Shown here in pieces: positions 1 through 13,800 of a DNA stretch of 64,000 nt; position 1 is the stretch's first letter; each line of letters starts with the position of its first letter. The notes beneath the pieces are model-generated. The model was given only the letters and a program-made list of their open reading frames with translations. It ran no database searches and was not told the origin of the DNA. Source of the stretch: Sambucus nigra (Eukaryota > Streptophyta > Magnoliopsida > Dipsacales > Adoxaceae); contig OX422216.1 in the NCBI GenBank assembly GCA_949130495.1, positions 105,655,967 to 105,719,966 of the forward strand, read 5' to 3'. Both the position numbers and the translations under genes were made by a program.

Positions 1-1334
1 AGGAAACAAAAACTAACACAACTCACTACTTGCTTATCTGTCCAATTTCTTTTATCGTGCAATCTCTTCTCATCCACATTTGCTCCTTTAATCATTTTTA
101 TATATAATATCAAAACATCCACCAAAACTAAACATTGATTATTTATAATACCCGCCTTGTTATTTTGGAGTTTTGCATACAAAATATCAAGCAAAATGCC
201 TAAAAATATTATAGGAAAAATGAGGATATTATAAATTCTCCAAAACGAATTGCCAAGATAGGAGAATGTGGCATCAAGCACCATAAAAATTAATATTCTC
301 ACCATCTAAAATGGGTCGTCCATAATTTTCGATTTCTTAAACGATATCTAAAACTAGATGATATTTAAAAGTTACAATGCCAAACATGTGCATGATATAA
401 CAATGATCCAAGTGCATGTGGTGTATGACAAAGGTATTCATAATTACTGAAGGATAACTTTTGAAAATCAAAATTTTCCTTAAAATGTTACTTTCAAACT
501 GAGACACTTCATTTAGGACGAATGAAATATGATTTATCTAGGCACTTCAATTCACTTGTGATTCTTATTTCCTCTTTTGAGTCACATATCCATATAAAAA
601 ATTATAATTAATGTTTTAGTTATAAAATATTATTTGAAGGAATCTATGAGAAATTTGCCTTTTCATTTCATTCAATCATTTAATTACTTATCAATCATAT
701 CCACCCAAACTTGTATGACGTAAACTCCCTAACATTTTTATATAGAGAGTGAGGGAAACATGTTACATCGTAAAATACTTAAAATTACCCCTAGATGGGC
801 CATTTAAGCCTAGAGTTATCCTATTGGTTTGATAAACAAGCCAACAACAAATTTCAAATGGTTTAATTGTATCCACTACTCACTCTTGTCTTGAATTAAA
901 AGTCCTTATTTTTTGGGTTATCGCGAATAAATGGGTGGTTTCTAAAATAATGTATATAAAATAGTGTGAAATTTTAAAACTGCCTCGAGTGTACAAGCTC
1001 ATCAAGTGGTGGTGTTAGTTATATTAATCCCACACATGAATAAAGCAGAGAGACTAATATTAGAAAAAAGTGTGCGCATATATACTTGTGTGTGTGCGTG
1101 TGTGCGTGTACAATCATGCACTATGAGGTAATTCTTGGCTAAAGTCACAACTTGGAAAATGAAATGGGAGGATAAATAATTCAAAAAATTGGGAAAGATT
1201 AATCAAGAAATTGGTTCTTCGAAAGAAAGATCAAGAACTATAGATGCCCCAACTCTTTACACGAGAATTACGGATAAAAGTTACAAGAGCAAAATACCAA
1301 AAATACCCCTAGAAAAATGACGTGAATAGTTCTG
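1..1334. other. 3' flank of the receptor gene
   Basis: AT-rich sequence with no coding similarity that I can recognise. It includes a short GT-rich stretch at about 1087-1110. The terminal part presumably holds the 3' UTR and poly(A) region of the minus-strand gene, but I see no clear AATAAA-type signal to place the end. Confidence 0.5.
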
Positions 1335-1613
1335 CTACTGAATAGTGAGATGCATGCGTGAAGGATGGAGCGGAGAAATAGGGGAACCATCGCTGCTTTG
1401 ATTGTCTCCTCGTGCGACATCCTGAACCTGATAAGCAAATTGGAAGTTCCATAACATATCCTCAAGGGAAGGCCTTTTTGTTGGATCTTTAAGCAAACAC
1501 CTACTACAAATCTCCATCATTGTCTTCAGCGATTCATCTGAGCATGAGTTGTGAACCGTCAGATCAACCATGTTCTTTCGAGCTCCATTGTCAGCTATTA
1601 TGCTTACTTGTAG
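1335..1613 (-). CDS. Exon 7: kinase C-terminus and protein end
   Basis: 279 nt including the TAG stop. The acceptor has a pyrimidine-rich tract ending CTATGTAG before CTACAAG. It encodes [20 protein letters not shown], then [20 protein letters not shown] and a tail ending RMHLTIQ. These match the family C-terminus expected after EVEALKDQ of exon 6, and the phase fits, so this distant exon belongs to the same gene. Confidence 0.88.
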   Translation of the reverse strand, partial: LQVSIIADNGARKNMVDLTVHNSCSDESLKTMMEICSRCLLKDPTKRPSLEDMLWNFQFAYQVQDVARGDNQSSDGSPISPLHPSRMHLTIQ

Positions 1614-1833
1614 CTACATAGAGTCAAAGAAACAAGCCCCATTAATATTTATGTAAATAAATGCAAAATTAGACCATATATTATCAATTGTTATACTCAT
1701 TGATAGAATAAAAAAAAAACAAGCCCCACTTTTTATGTAAATAACATGCAAAATCAAACAACGTATTGTATCTGAATAGTATAGTCTACATACAATGTTC
1801 ATTAACTCAAAAACTATCGGTGATATTTCACTC

Positions 1834-1874
<41 letters not shown>

Positions 1875-4800
1875 GAGAGATTTTGTTTAGCACCCAAGTA
1901 TATTGGTCAGCTTCTTCATTCTCCCCACAAAAATGTTGAACACCATTGACCAAATACTCATAGATTTTTTGTGGAATGGCACTGATCTCAAGCATTCTGG
2001 ACCCAAGATGGCTTGGAAGGATGTTTGTACACTAAAGGAGGAAGGGGGCTGGAAATTAACTATATGTGCACGTTCAAAAACCTATGGAATGTGTAAGAAG
2101 AAAGACAATCTATGAGTCAAATGGTGTCATACTTACAAGATCCAAAACAGAAGCATATAGGCCATCAACATTCCTAATGATGCCTCATGGAGTTGGAGGA
2201 AAATTCTAAAACTTACAGAGATGGGAAAACCCTTAATTAAGCTCGTCATTGGCAATGGAAAGAATAGTTTCATGTGGTTTTACAATTGTCACCCTAGGGG
2301 ATCTCTACAACTAACATATGGGGATAGAATAATATATGATGCTGCTATTAATGCAAAAGCCAAAGCTGAAGAGTTCATAGATGACAGTGACTAGAGATGG
2401 CCAAGGTCTACTACTTGGGAACTTAATGAAATTAAAAATGACCACCTTCCTACTATCAACCTCTTGGTGGAAGACTCAATCCAATGGTCCCCTACTCATA
2501 ATGGGACATTCAGTACCTCCTTTGCCATGAGAGAAAACAGTGATCACCTACCTACCACTCACTGGAATAAATTGGCGTGGAAAAAAAGTAACATTCCCAA
2601 ATGCTCATTCATCCTATGGCTGGTTTGTAGGAAAGCCCTTGCAACTAAAAATAATCTCATGCAATGGGGGATGAGTGAAAACAGTAACTGTGAGTTGTGC
2701 AGCAATGGAAGTGAAAGTATCAACCACCTCATGGCTGAGTGCCCCTACTCTATGAAAATTTGGAATGAAATTCTGTTTAAAAAAACAAATTTATAGAAAC
2801 ATGGGTAATTGAGAGGATGAGATCCATAAGGCCACCCAAACTTCAATGCCAAGACTTTTCTAAACAAGGTAAAAGCCTTATCTTTCTCAACCACTGTTTA
2901 TTGCATTTGGATTGAAAGGAACAACCGACTGCATAAGAGAGGCAACTAGACCACTGTGAACCTAATCAAGGAGATTGAGTTCATGATTAGATGCAAGATT
3001 ATTAACTGGAAGAAATCTAGGAGAAGCTTTGATAACTGGATGGCTTGCAAGTATTCAGGGCTCCCTGAATCCTATTTACAAGACTAGTTAAGTTCACTTG
3101 TTCTTAGTTGTTTAGTTATTAGTGGTTGGGTATGCCTAACCTCCTCAGTTGTAATTCCTTTGTGACTATGACCTTGTATTTGTTTTAGGTGATTGGACAT
3201 GTCCAATCCCCTCTGTTTTTTTGGCCTATTTAGGCTTGTAGGGGTGAATCCCATTGTTCATTATTACCTTTGGACTATATATAAATTTTATTTATCCAAC
3301 CAAAAAGACAAGTTGTTCATGTGAGGCAACATTGATGATAATGTTTGCAACTTATGCCACTCTGAGGAAGAGGGTATCAACCATTTGATGGCCACTTCCC
3401 CTTGCTCTAAGGAGGTTTGGAATGAGGTTATGCTCAGGAATCAAATTTACAAAGATATGGGGATGTGGGAGAATGAATTAAATGAGGTTGCCTCCAACTT
3501 TATGGGAAATTCTTTCCTACACAACCTAAGGACTATCTCCTTCTCCACTATTGTTTACAATATTTGGATGGAGAGAAATAATTGGTTTCACTCTAGATGC
3601 TCCAAATCTGTTACTGTCCTAATTAAGGACATTGAGTTCATGATTAAAAGTAGAGTTTTGAAATGGAAGAGGGTCAAAAGATGCTTCACAAACTGGATGG
3701 CATGTAAATATTAGTCTCCCTAAATCTTCTTTGTATTTTTCGTGAGTCATGTTATCTTAGTAGTGCTTTGGTGCTTGGATATGCCTATCACCATTTTGCT
3801 TTGCTTTACTTCTTAGGTACTTTGGTATGCCAAAGCACCTTGGCCTATGGCTTGTTTGGCCTTGCATAGGGGGTTCCCCTACCTTTTGTAATCATTGTTT
3901 CTTGTTCTATATATACATTTTACTTACCAAAAAAAATTGAATTTCCTTCGCAACAAAGAATCTCATCACATTAGTCTATGTTATATTGGTAAACTAAAAC
4001 CTATAATGAAAGTTAAATCGAATCGAATCTCATAAAAACACCAAACTCTCTAAAATGATGAAAGTTCCTAAATTAATGAACGACAAATAAATTCTACTTG
4101 AAGTTCATGATGATGATGATGATTTATTGTCAGTACCATTTTGTTAAAAAGTTAAGCTTGGTTTTGGCTAAAAATATGTGTTTTAAATTGGAATAATTTA
4201 ACAACTTTTCTTTGGAATAACTTATTGTTATTTAACGACGTGAACAATAATTTATATTTAGTTGATATATTCTACATAGTTGTAGTGATTATATAGAAAA
4301 CTCTTGTACTTGTAAAAATATTTTCATTAGTAAAAATATCTTCATTAGTAGAATACTTTATCAATGGTACATGATAGGTGGATGTTGTAATTTATGATGT
4401 CACTAGATCCCTCCCTCGTAACTACAAATCGAGGCGTTGTCAAATCATTTTATAACAATATAACAATAAAGTTTTTGAGTTCCAATAACAAGTGTTTTTT
4501 CACATTTATGATACTTCCCTTTTCCAAGAGGTGGTATTAGAGTCAGTGTATCAAGTAAGAATGGCAAATGGTATTGTTTATTTCCAAGTCCCTCAACTCA
4601 CCAAAGATATCTAAACCATTACAGTATAAAGATGAAGTTATTGCATGGTTCTCAAGATGTGTGAGAGATCACAAATGTGTGCTACAACATCCAAGGAAGC
4701 ATGTTAGACCACAAAATTATTAGAAGGGGATTAAGAACGTAAAGAAAATCCGTCTCCAAACACAGATATGAGTTTGAATACTTCACATATGAAATATGTG

Positions 4801-7800
4801 AAATCAATCTTGAATTAACACATATGATATGTCATATATGCCCTACTCCAAACTAATAAAAGTTATTTGCATCCTTACATATAAAAAGATGAGGAGTCGA
4901 TTTTTAGCTTGGTTAGCACACTCAACATCCCTCATAGTAATCCCATTTTCTTGTATTTTGGGGTTCCTTTGATTACTACTAGGCTGAGAGAGGTGGACTA
5001 CTCCAGACTTATTGACAAGATCACAAGAAGAATTAGAAGTCGAACTAATAAATTCCTAAGTTATGCTGGAAGACTCTAGCTAATCAAGTCTGTGATTTTC
5101 AGTGTTCAGGTCTAGTGGTCCAGCCTACTCATCCTGCCTAAGAATGTGATTAATTTCAAACACATTGGGGCTAAAGTTTCTTAGAGTGACATGTGTTGCA
5201 GGAGTGAAGAGGGGGTTTGAACATCAAAAATCTTGAGGCTTGGAACAATGTTGCCATGATTAAACACCTTTGGAACCTCTCTGGTAAGGCTGATAGCTTA
5301 TTGATCAAATGGTGCAATGTGTATAGAATTAAAGGAAGAAGAATTTGGGCTTTACAAATTCCTAATGATAATTCTTAGAGCTGGAGAAATATTATGAAGC
5401 TGAGACGAATTGCTAGACCTCTTATCAAAGCTAGGATTGGTAATGGCATGGATACTTTCATGTGGTATGAAACCTGGCATCCTAATGGACCTCTTCTTCC
5501 TCCTTATAGGGATATCGTCATTTATGATGCTGCCAGTAACCACAAGGCTAAAGTGGTTGACTTTATTCTTGGGAACACTTGGAGATGGTCTTCCTTCATC
5601 ACTTGGGAGTTGCTTGATATTAGGAATGTTGTGTTCCTTCCTATTAGGCCTGATTCTGGTGATATTAGCACTTGGCTCCCCAATCTAAATGGCACATTCT
5701 CTATTGGTCCCGCCTACGTTCAACAATCCCTTCTAGGCCCCATGTTGCGTGGTCCAGTTTGGTTTGAAATTTCAATAGCAATCCCAAATGCTCTTTTATC
5801 TCGTGGATGGTCTGCAGGGAAGCTCTTTACACTAGGGAGAAACTTTTTTAGTGGGGTATTGTGGATACCAACCTTCGTGGGATTTGTAACACCGACATTG
5901 AATCTATTAGTCACTTATTCTCTGAATGCAACTTTGTTATACATGTTTGGAGGGAGGTTCTCTATAAGAATCAAGTCTATACAGATGTGCTTAGATGGGA
6001 TGGTGAGCTGGACTTTACTATCAACAACTATAAGGGGGAGAAACTCATCAACGAAATTAGGTCTCTCTCTTTCTCTAGACTGTGGAATACTAGATGCATC
6101 AATAGAATTTGCAAGAGCCATGAGGCTATCATTAAAGACATTGAAGACATGGTCAAAGCCAAGGTCTTATCATGGAAAGTATCTAGAAGAAGCTATGATA
6201 ACTGAATGGCTTGTTTATATTGGGATCCACCTAAAAACATTTTGAATTCTAGTTAGTTTAACTTATTCAAGCAATGTTTGTTGGGCTTTGTCCCTCTATT
6301 TTTTCCTTTCGTTGCCTGTGGGGATGGCCCCTAGGCCTTTTGTTTTGAGGTTCTCCCTTTTGCCCATGTAATGGTTTTCTATTTATAATACACACAATTT
6401 CCAAAAAAAAAATTGAGGCGTCATATTCAATAATTTTGGCTATGATAAATCAACAAAAAGTAAACTGTGAAAATACGAGTGACACTCGAGTGTTTAATAT
6501 ATACTCCGCTCTTAACGTTCGAATTTCGATTACATGGTTATAACCATTGAAGAATCTAAAGATATTGAGTCCATGAAAATTGATGAACTCGTGGGATTTT
6601 TAAAACCCGTGAAGAGAGGAAAAATAAGAATAATCAAGGAACTTTGGGGCAATCTCTTCAAACAAAGATTACTTTAAATGAAATGATATCATGATACCAA
6701 GTATGATCATCAACTACAAACTAGGGACGGACAGCGGAACCTGTCAACCCGACGAACCGCACCGAACCGAACCACCAGGTTTGGTTTAGTTTTTTGACAG
6801 CATTGTGTAGGCTCTGGTTCTTAATTTTACAAAATCGATCGCATTGGGTTGGTTCTTGGCTTTATACCAAACCCAAACCAACCCAAATCAAGAACCAAAT
6901 CGATGTGAAACCAATATAAAACGAACCTAAACCTACCTTATATGGAACCAATGTGGAATCAATCATATATTTTTAATTAATTATATATTACATATATAAC
7001 ATATAGGTGTAACTATCACAAGTAATAAATAAGATTAGAAGAGGGTATTTTACCATACATGGAATAAGGGCTTTTATTTGGTCCTAAAACAACGATCCAA
7101 TTAATCTCTCTCACTCACGGCCAAAAAAACCTCACCAGCCTCCCTTTCACTCACGACTCTAACTATTCTCTCTCACTTACAACCAAAAAACCCTAACTAT
7201 TCTTCACTCATGGACGTTTCTCACTTCGGCCACTGATCATCACTCCGGTCACTTCATCAGATCATAGATGTTTCTCAGTACCATCAATGATCATTACTCT
7301 AGTCACTTCATCCTCATTATGAGATCATCAATACGGTCACTGATTTAATCACTCATACATTTTGAGGTAAGATACACACATCTACAAATTACAATTATAT
7401 ATTATATATCGCATATGATATATATAGGTATACATATCGCACATACACACATATTGATCTTGTTATTATTTTTGTTGGAATATATATCTACAGTTACTGG
7501 GGCTGGTTTTAGTTTTAATAAACTGCGTGGTCTGAGTGAGATCTCTTCTTGTTAATTTTATGTTTTAATAAACTGTGTGATCTTTCAGACCCTTGTTTCA
7601 TTTTTTCTTCAAATATAATTTCTTCTTGTCAATTTTCATTTATTTACTTTGTCCCTTTTGGAATTTATATGCTTAAAGGCATTGTTGTTTCAATAAATGA
7701 TTTTCAATAAAGAAACCCGAAGAGACCTAAATAAAAATGAAACCGCAAACTGAACCGAACCAAACCGAACCATAGTTGGTTTGGTTCCATAACATGATTG

Positions 7801-10800
7801 GTTTGGGTATGGTTCCAATAATGTAGAACCGAAGTATATAGGTTCTGATTTAGGTTTCGGTATGGAACCGAACCAAACCTACCCATTCCACCCCTACTAC
7901 AAACCATATGAAGAGGTCTCAAACCATAGGTCGAGGACTAACTATGAGAGAGAAGATCTCAGCCTTGCATTTAATGACTCAAATAGAATGTCGGACTACA
8001 TACGAGTCGACCCATGATTTCAGCCCCCCCTCCCCCCCCCCCCCAAAAAAAAAAAAAAACAAAAGAACATGTCTAAGGTCGCGTCAAAGCAATAAGAGCC
8101 TGTGCTTATGGAGGGAAAAGATTGTCCATGAGTCAAGGTGCCTACTTCACGGGGTGGCCGTTGTAAAGGCTTAACAAGCTTCCGTAAGGTATAATCCACC
8201 TCAGTCGCACCTCTCAAATCACATCAAATGGTTGGGTTGAATCGTATATAGTCAACTCATCCTCAGTAGCTCATTTTGACAACTTCGACAACCTCAAGCT
8301 CAGGAATGTTCACAAACATCCATGCTAAGGTCTCCAACAGAATCAAACGAGTCAGTATAAAGCATGAACACATTCTATCACCCCCACTCACAATAAGCAG
8401 TATGTCTTATAGCATTTAGCGACATTTAATGCTCCCTAAAACCATCACCACTAATATGCAAATCTACTCATCAATACTCAACCCTTCTACTATAGCGGCA
8501 GAGCCCAATCATGGTTGCCAATGCTTCAAACTTCACTTCTCAGTAGCCCTAGCAGTTCACTATACAAGGAACACTTGAGGAAGGTTGCAAACGATTGGAT
8601 TCAAGTCAATATTCATCACAAGTATTAAGAACAATATTTAATACTTATTAAGGACTACGAACCACTTCCAACTCTCACGTTGTGTTTTAGACACCGTATT
8701 CAGGTGTTCTAGCTTTATTTTGGTCTTGTGAGTTCTAAGTGTGCAAGGAATACTTAGAAAAGTGTATTACCCTGTACTTTTATGATTATTTAATTTCCAT
8801 TATTTTTCGTGTGCTTATAATTATTAAATTCGATAAATATTAATTACCAGTTAAGGATTAATATTTATTATTATTATTACTATTATTATTATTATTATTA
8901 TTTACTTGTGTGTGATAAGTAAATAGATATATGATCTATTATATGTCACGTATGAGTGAAAGCGACGGTTTATTATTATATGTTGATAGAGCGTTACATC
9001 GACGAATCGGTACATTTTAGGGGCGACGCGTACGGTACGCACGTCTCCGGCTCCGTTAATGAGATGTTAGCATATTTGTAGTTGGGTGACTCGGATGACC
9101 TTTCGAGTGCACCGATGATCCGAGAAGGGTCGAAACAATCCAGAATAGGTATTTGGGTGTTATGATTGGGTTTCGCAGACTTTTTAGACATAGTAGGACC
9201 CGTATAAAAGTAGGGTGGTCTTTTTACACCTACGGTTTAATGAAAAAACGGGATTAGGGTATAATTAGAAGGTATTTAAGGTTTAGAGGGGTGGATGGCA
9301 GGCCCACTTTGCAATCTCGGCACATTTGAGAGTTAGAGAGAGTCCAAAAGGAGAGAAAGAAGAAGAAAATGGAGAGAAAGGCCTGAGAAGAAAGGGAACC
9401 GTCTCCAGATTCAACCCATCACACAGTCGGAACTTCGAATTTAAATCCGATAAGGCAAGTAGTCACTTGCATTATTTTGCGTGATTAGGTAGTTAATCAC
9501 TTTCATAATTAATGGAGTTAAAAAACTGTGATTTAAAGGTTTAAAAATTGGAACTTCGATTAATTAAATAGAGAATTAAGGTAAAGGTCATGTTTCTTCC
9601 TATATTTGGATTTTTAGGACAATGCTTTTCAAGTTTATAAATCTAGTCCCTGTGGTACAATAGCATTTATAAATCTAGTCCCTGTGGTACAATAGCATTT
9701 ATTTTTTTGGTCCGCGCCAGCGGCACTATTTTTCACCATTTTTTATGGAATTTTTAGTATAGGGACTAAATTTATAAAATTATATGGAGTGTCCTATTTT
9801 TATACACTTTTACCATTATAAGGACCTTTTCCCAAAACCCCCATAATTAAATTAAGAGACGTAGATAGTGATCAATCTCTGAGTTGGATTTAGAACTAGT
9901 CGATGTTGATCATGTAGAAATTTCAAAATTAATTATGGGTTTATAATGACGAGCATGTAGAAGATTTATAGGAAGGTTGAATTAATTAAAATCCAATTTG
10001 GGTAAATTCTTGGTTTGTTAGAATTAATATTTGATTTAGAATCATAGGGTTTCGATAAGCGATTCGGGGTTAAATCTATGTTAAATCTATGTTACAATAC
10101 TTATGCAATGTTAGTGTAATGATGTAGGATGTTAGTTTTATGATTGGAGTATTTTGGGACCTCCATTTGAGGGTGTGGAAGAGGAAAACCCAAGGAAGAA
10201 GATGACAGGCAGCCTAGTGAACCGAACCGGTTCGTTGGGGGAACGAACTGGTTCGCTCAACTGAACCGGTTCGCTGGGGGAGCGAACCGGTTCGCTCAAC
10301 CGAACCGATTCGATCTGCCAAGCGAACCGGTTTCGATTTGCTGGCCTGCCCAATTTTTGTTCATGTGTTGTTTTGACCCGTTAAAGCTTGGGAAATGACC
10401 GTATGGGCTTCCGGGGTAGAGTGGGACTACTGGGGAATGGTTATAGGACTTGGTATGTAGCCAACGGATAAATGGGTTCGAGTAAGGAGAACCAGGAATT
10501 CAAATGAGTGAACACTTAGATGTACAGTCGAGATGTCAGTTCGATCTTCGGGATTTAGGAGACTAGTACGTTGTGGGATTGCATACGAAGTTAGTATTAT
10601 ATATACATATTGGGAGACTTGTATATATATGTGTGTGTGACTGCTATGTGTTTATATTGAACATACCTACCCGGTAGCGCTATCGTTAGGAGGTTGCGCT
10701 ATCGTTAGGAGGTTGCGCGTAACAGGCAATCCACCCCTGGCGTTGACCCCACAAACGTTGGATTGATTCTTCAGGTCATAGTACTGTTGCATGACTACTA

Positions 10801-13800
10801 TCCATATGTGAGGATAGGTGTTGGTTTGGAGACCGGCTGGGAACGATATGGTATGATTGCGACGCCCTGTATGTTTGTGATCGTCACTGTTGTATGTGTT
10901 TACATTTGGGTATGGTGGTGAGATTTCGACCCGATGGCTCAGTGTGATGCATGATGTCTGAAGTCTGATTGTACAAGATGGATATATCCGCGAGTTCCAT
11001 GCTCTAAGGATACGGTTATACATATATATGTGTGTTTATATGATATAGTGTATATATCTACTTATAGCACGGGTGTAGCTATGTTATACTTGTGGTGTGA
11101 ATATTTACCAATAGTGCGTGTATCGCTACGAAACTGTTTATGAACGTATACCTAGTGAGGGTAGTTTATACTTAGTTAATAGAGAGTACTAGCGGGATTG
11201 GGGTTGGATAGTGGTTATTTATATGTGCAGGTTAAATCGAGTAGTTTAATTAGGATAATAAAATGAATGCGTTAGGTGCGCACTGTTGATGAGAGGTGAG
11301 GTTTTATCTCATGTGAGTGCGACCTCGTAATTAATTATGAAAGTAATACACTGCGCATTTTATCGATTTAAAACAATCAATTACTTGCAAAATATTTTTA
11401 AACTTTTGGGACTTTCAGCCGTGGGCAAATTTTTTTTCTTGTTTTCTTTTTAAAACCCGAGTGTGCAGCAGCAGCAATTGGGATAGCTGGGATAGATCTT
11501 TTCTTACCGTTACAATAGCTGTGGACGCTACAGGATTTCACTTAGCCACCTCAGCTCATTTTATCTAAATATAATCCTTATTATTTCAGTATTTCATTTT
11601 AGGCACGTTGCCCGTAATTAGATAGGAGTTTATTTATGCCAGGATATTATTTCATTTATCAGTTCGTTTCAGTTGGATATTACTATTTGGCAGTTCAATT
11701 TTATTATTTATTTATGCTTGATGCTTTATTCTGTTCACTTAGTTTTATGGTTTTATTCATATTATATTTATATTGTTTGTTGCTACAGTGATGCTGAGAA
11801 TGAAACCATACTGAGATTTATGTTTTATTTAATAGAGGATTTGCCACCCGGTATTAGAATAGGCGAGTTGTCACAGTTGGTATCAAAGCATCAGGTTCTA
11901 GTGTCCTTAGGATCTGTGCGAACTTGCTACGTTGCCAGCGTTGCGTTTATTTGATATATAGCCTATACTTAGGACTGTTGATTCATATTGCGCGTTTACG
12001 TTCTTCTGCTATTATTTAGGTTTGAAGTGAATCTCATACAATTTCGTTTTGGTTTCAGATGCCAAACACCAGGAAGGTAGACTGATAAGCACCCAAAAGT
12101 GTCTATTTTATACCCCGAATAGATGCATTTTAGTCGCTCGTTTCTAATAAAATTGGCCTTATGTTCGTATTTTATCATTTTGCAGGTCAATGCGCAGTTG
12201 CGGTACAAATAATGCTAAATCAGTACAATTGCGACTCAAAAGTAGTCAAAAGCGTGCATCGAAGAAATCAAAAGCGACCGTGAAGTGAGAAGTCCATTTT
12301 GAGCATGTCGAGATGTCTTCCGAATGCCCGAACCAGTCCCGTAACCTTAACCTACCCCGGACCGAGCCCAGTCCATCACCCGAGCCTGTGTGTGTTGAGT
12401 TTGTGCCTTTTTAGATTTTCTTAGATTTTTATCTTTAGTCATTTTATTTTTTAGGATTTATTTTAGATTTATTTAGGATTTTAAGAATATATTTGCATAT
12501 TTTTATATTTTATTTTTATTAGTGTATTTTTATATTTATTTTTATTTTTATTAGTTGTAGTTTTTATTTTATTTCATTTTATTGGGATTAGTTTTTTTAG
12601 GATTTCATTTATTTATTTTTATTTTTTTAGATTTTTCATTTTTAGGATTTTAGTTTAATAGATTTTTATTTTTATTTTTATTCTTATTTCTTTTTAGTTT
12701 CAATTTTCTTATTTGAGTCTTTATTTTATTTTTATAGTATTTTATTTTTTAGATTTTTAGTTTTGTTAGTTTTATATTTTTATTGTGTCATTTTTTTAGG
12801 GGTCCAAATTAAACACACACATATCTTACATCTCACAAACTCACTCATCCTCACCATCTATCCTACACCCTCACACACCGAATCACTACCCATAACCCTA
12901 TTCACCATCTTCTTCCCCAAAACATCTCTCCTCCATTAACACCCAAATCATCCATCTTCAAACCCCCATAACCACAACCAACCTTTCCCATTTCCAGCCC
13001 CATGCTAAACCCATTACCCCCATCTCCGGCCACTTCTGCCAGCCCTCCGGCGCCGCCCCCTGCCGGCGATGAAGCCCCAGGCAGCACCGACGTCATCACC
13101 CACAGCAGCGCTCCGACCTCTTCACCATCAAACCAGCCCCCATACCCGAAGTCCAGCCCGGCGCAACCCGCGGTTTGTCCAGTCCCGGACGGAACCCGCT
13201 GTTTGCCCAAACCCGCAACGCCCAATAAAAAAAATAAAAATAAAAACAATTTATCCTCCACTCAACCCGGGCGGATCTCCCAGCAATCCACAACTCGCGA
13301 CCGACTTCACCAACCCTTAGCCAAACTAACCTTCCACCTGCCATTATCTCCTTTAAAATAGGAACCCCAAACCCATTTTCAACCTAAGCCAAAGCCAATC
13401 TTTAAATCCCAAAAAAATCTCTACACCCAAACAAAGCTTCGTGGCTTATTAAAGAGAAGAAGGAAAGCTTATTTTGGAGGACTCTCAACAGATACAAAAA
13501 GGAGACGCAGAGAGAGAAAAACAGTGTGTATATTATGTACAGTTAGGGTCATAAAAAAATTTCCAGAAAAATACAAAAAAAATTAGTTTAGCTTTAGAAT
13601 AATTTTTAGGTTTAGTTTTTAGTCTTCTTTTCGCAATCAAGTGCTGAAAATTGTGAAGAAGTTGGACGCATGTCAAGACAAATTTGTGGAAAAAATTGCG
13701 TATTGTATTTCTATACTCTCTTTTCAATTTATTTCATTTTTGACATATTATCTATTGTTGTTTATGCACACATGAGAATGTTTGGCTAAACACCCCGTTC

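Larger units (their letters stand above)
8763..11875 (+). repeat. 5' LTR of element A
   Basis: 3113 bp from TGTATTACCCTG to GAGTTGTCACA. It aligns with 19079-25628 once nested inserts are removed. It contains a MITE (9570-9843), a cluster of GAACCGGTTCG palindromes (about 10215-10335) and a conserved hairpin at about 11276-11323. Confidence 0.85.

Noticed and set aside
10138..10353. Minus-strand frame with repeated SEPVR units
   Set aside because: The repeat comes from the palindromic GAACCGGTTCG cluster in the LTR; the copy in the 3' LTR does not keep the frame.
13002..13361. 119-residue Pro/Ser/Ala-rich open frame
   Set aside because: Opposite-strand frames of similar length exist in the same C-rich stretch of an LTR-like insert; composition alone keeps the frames open and no domain is visible.
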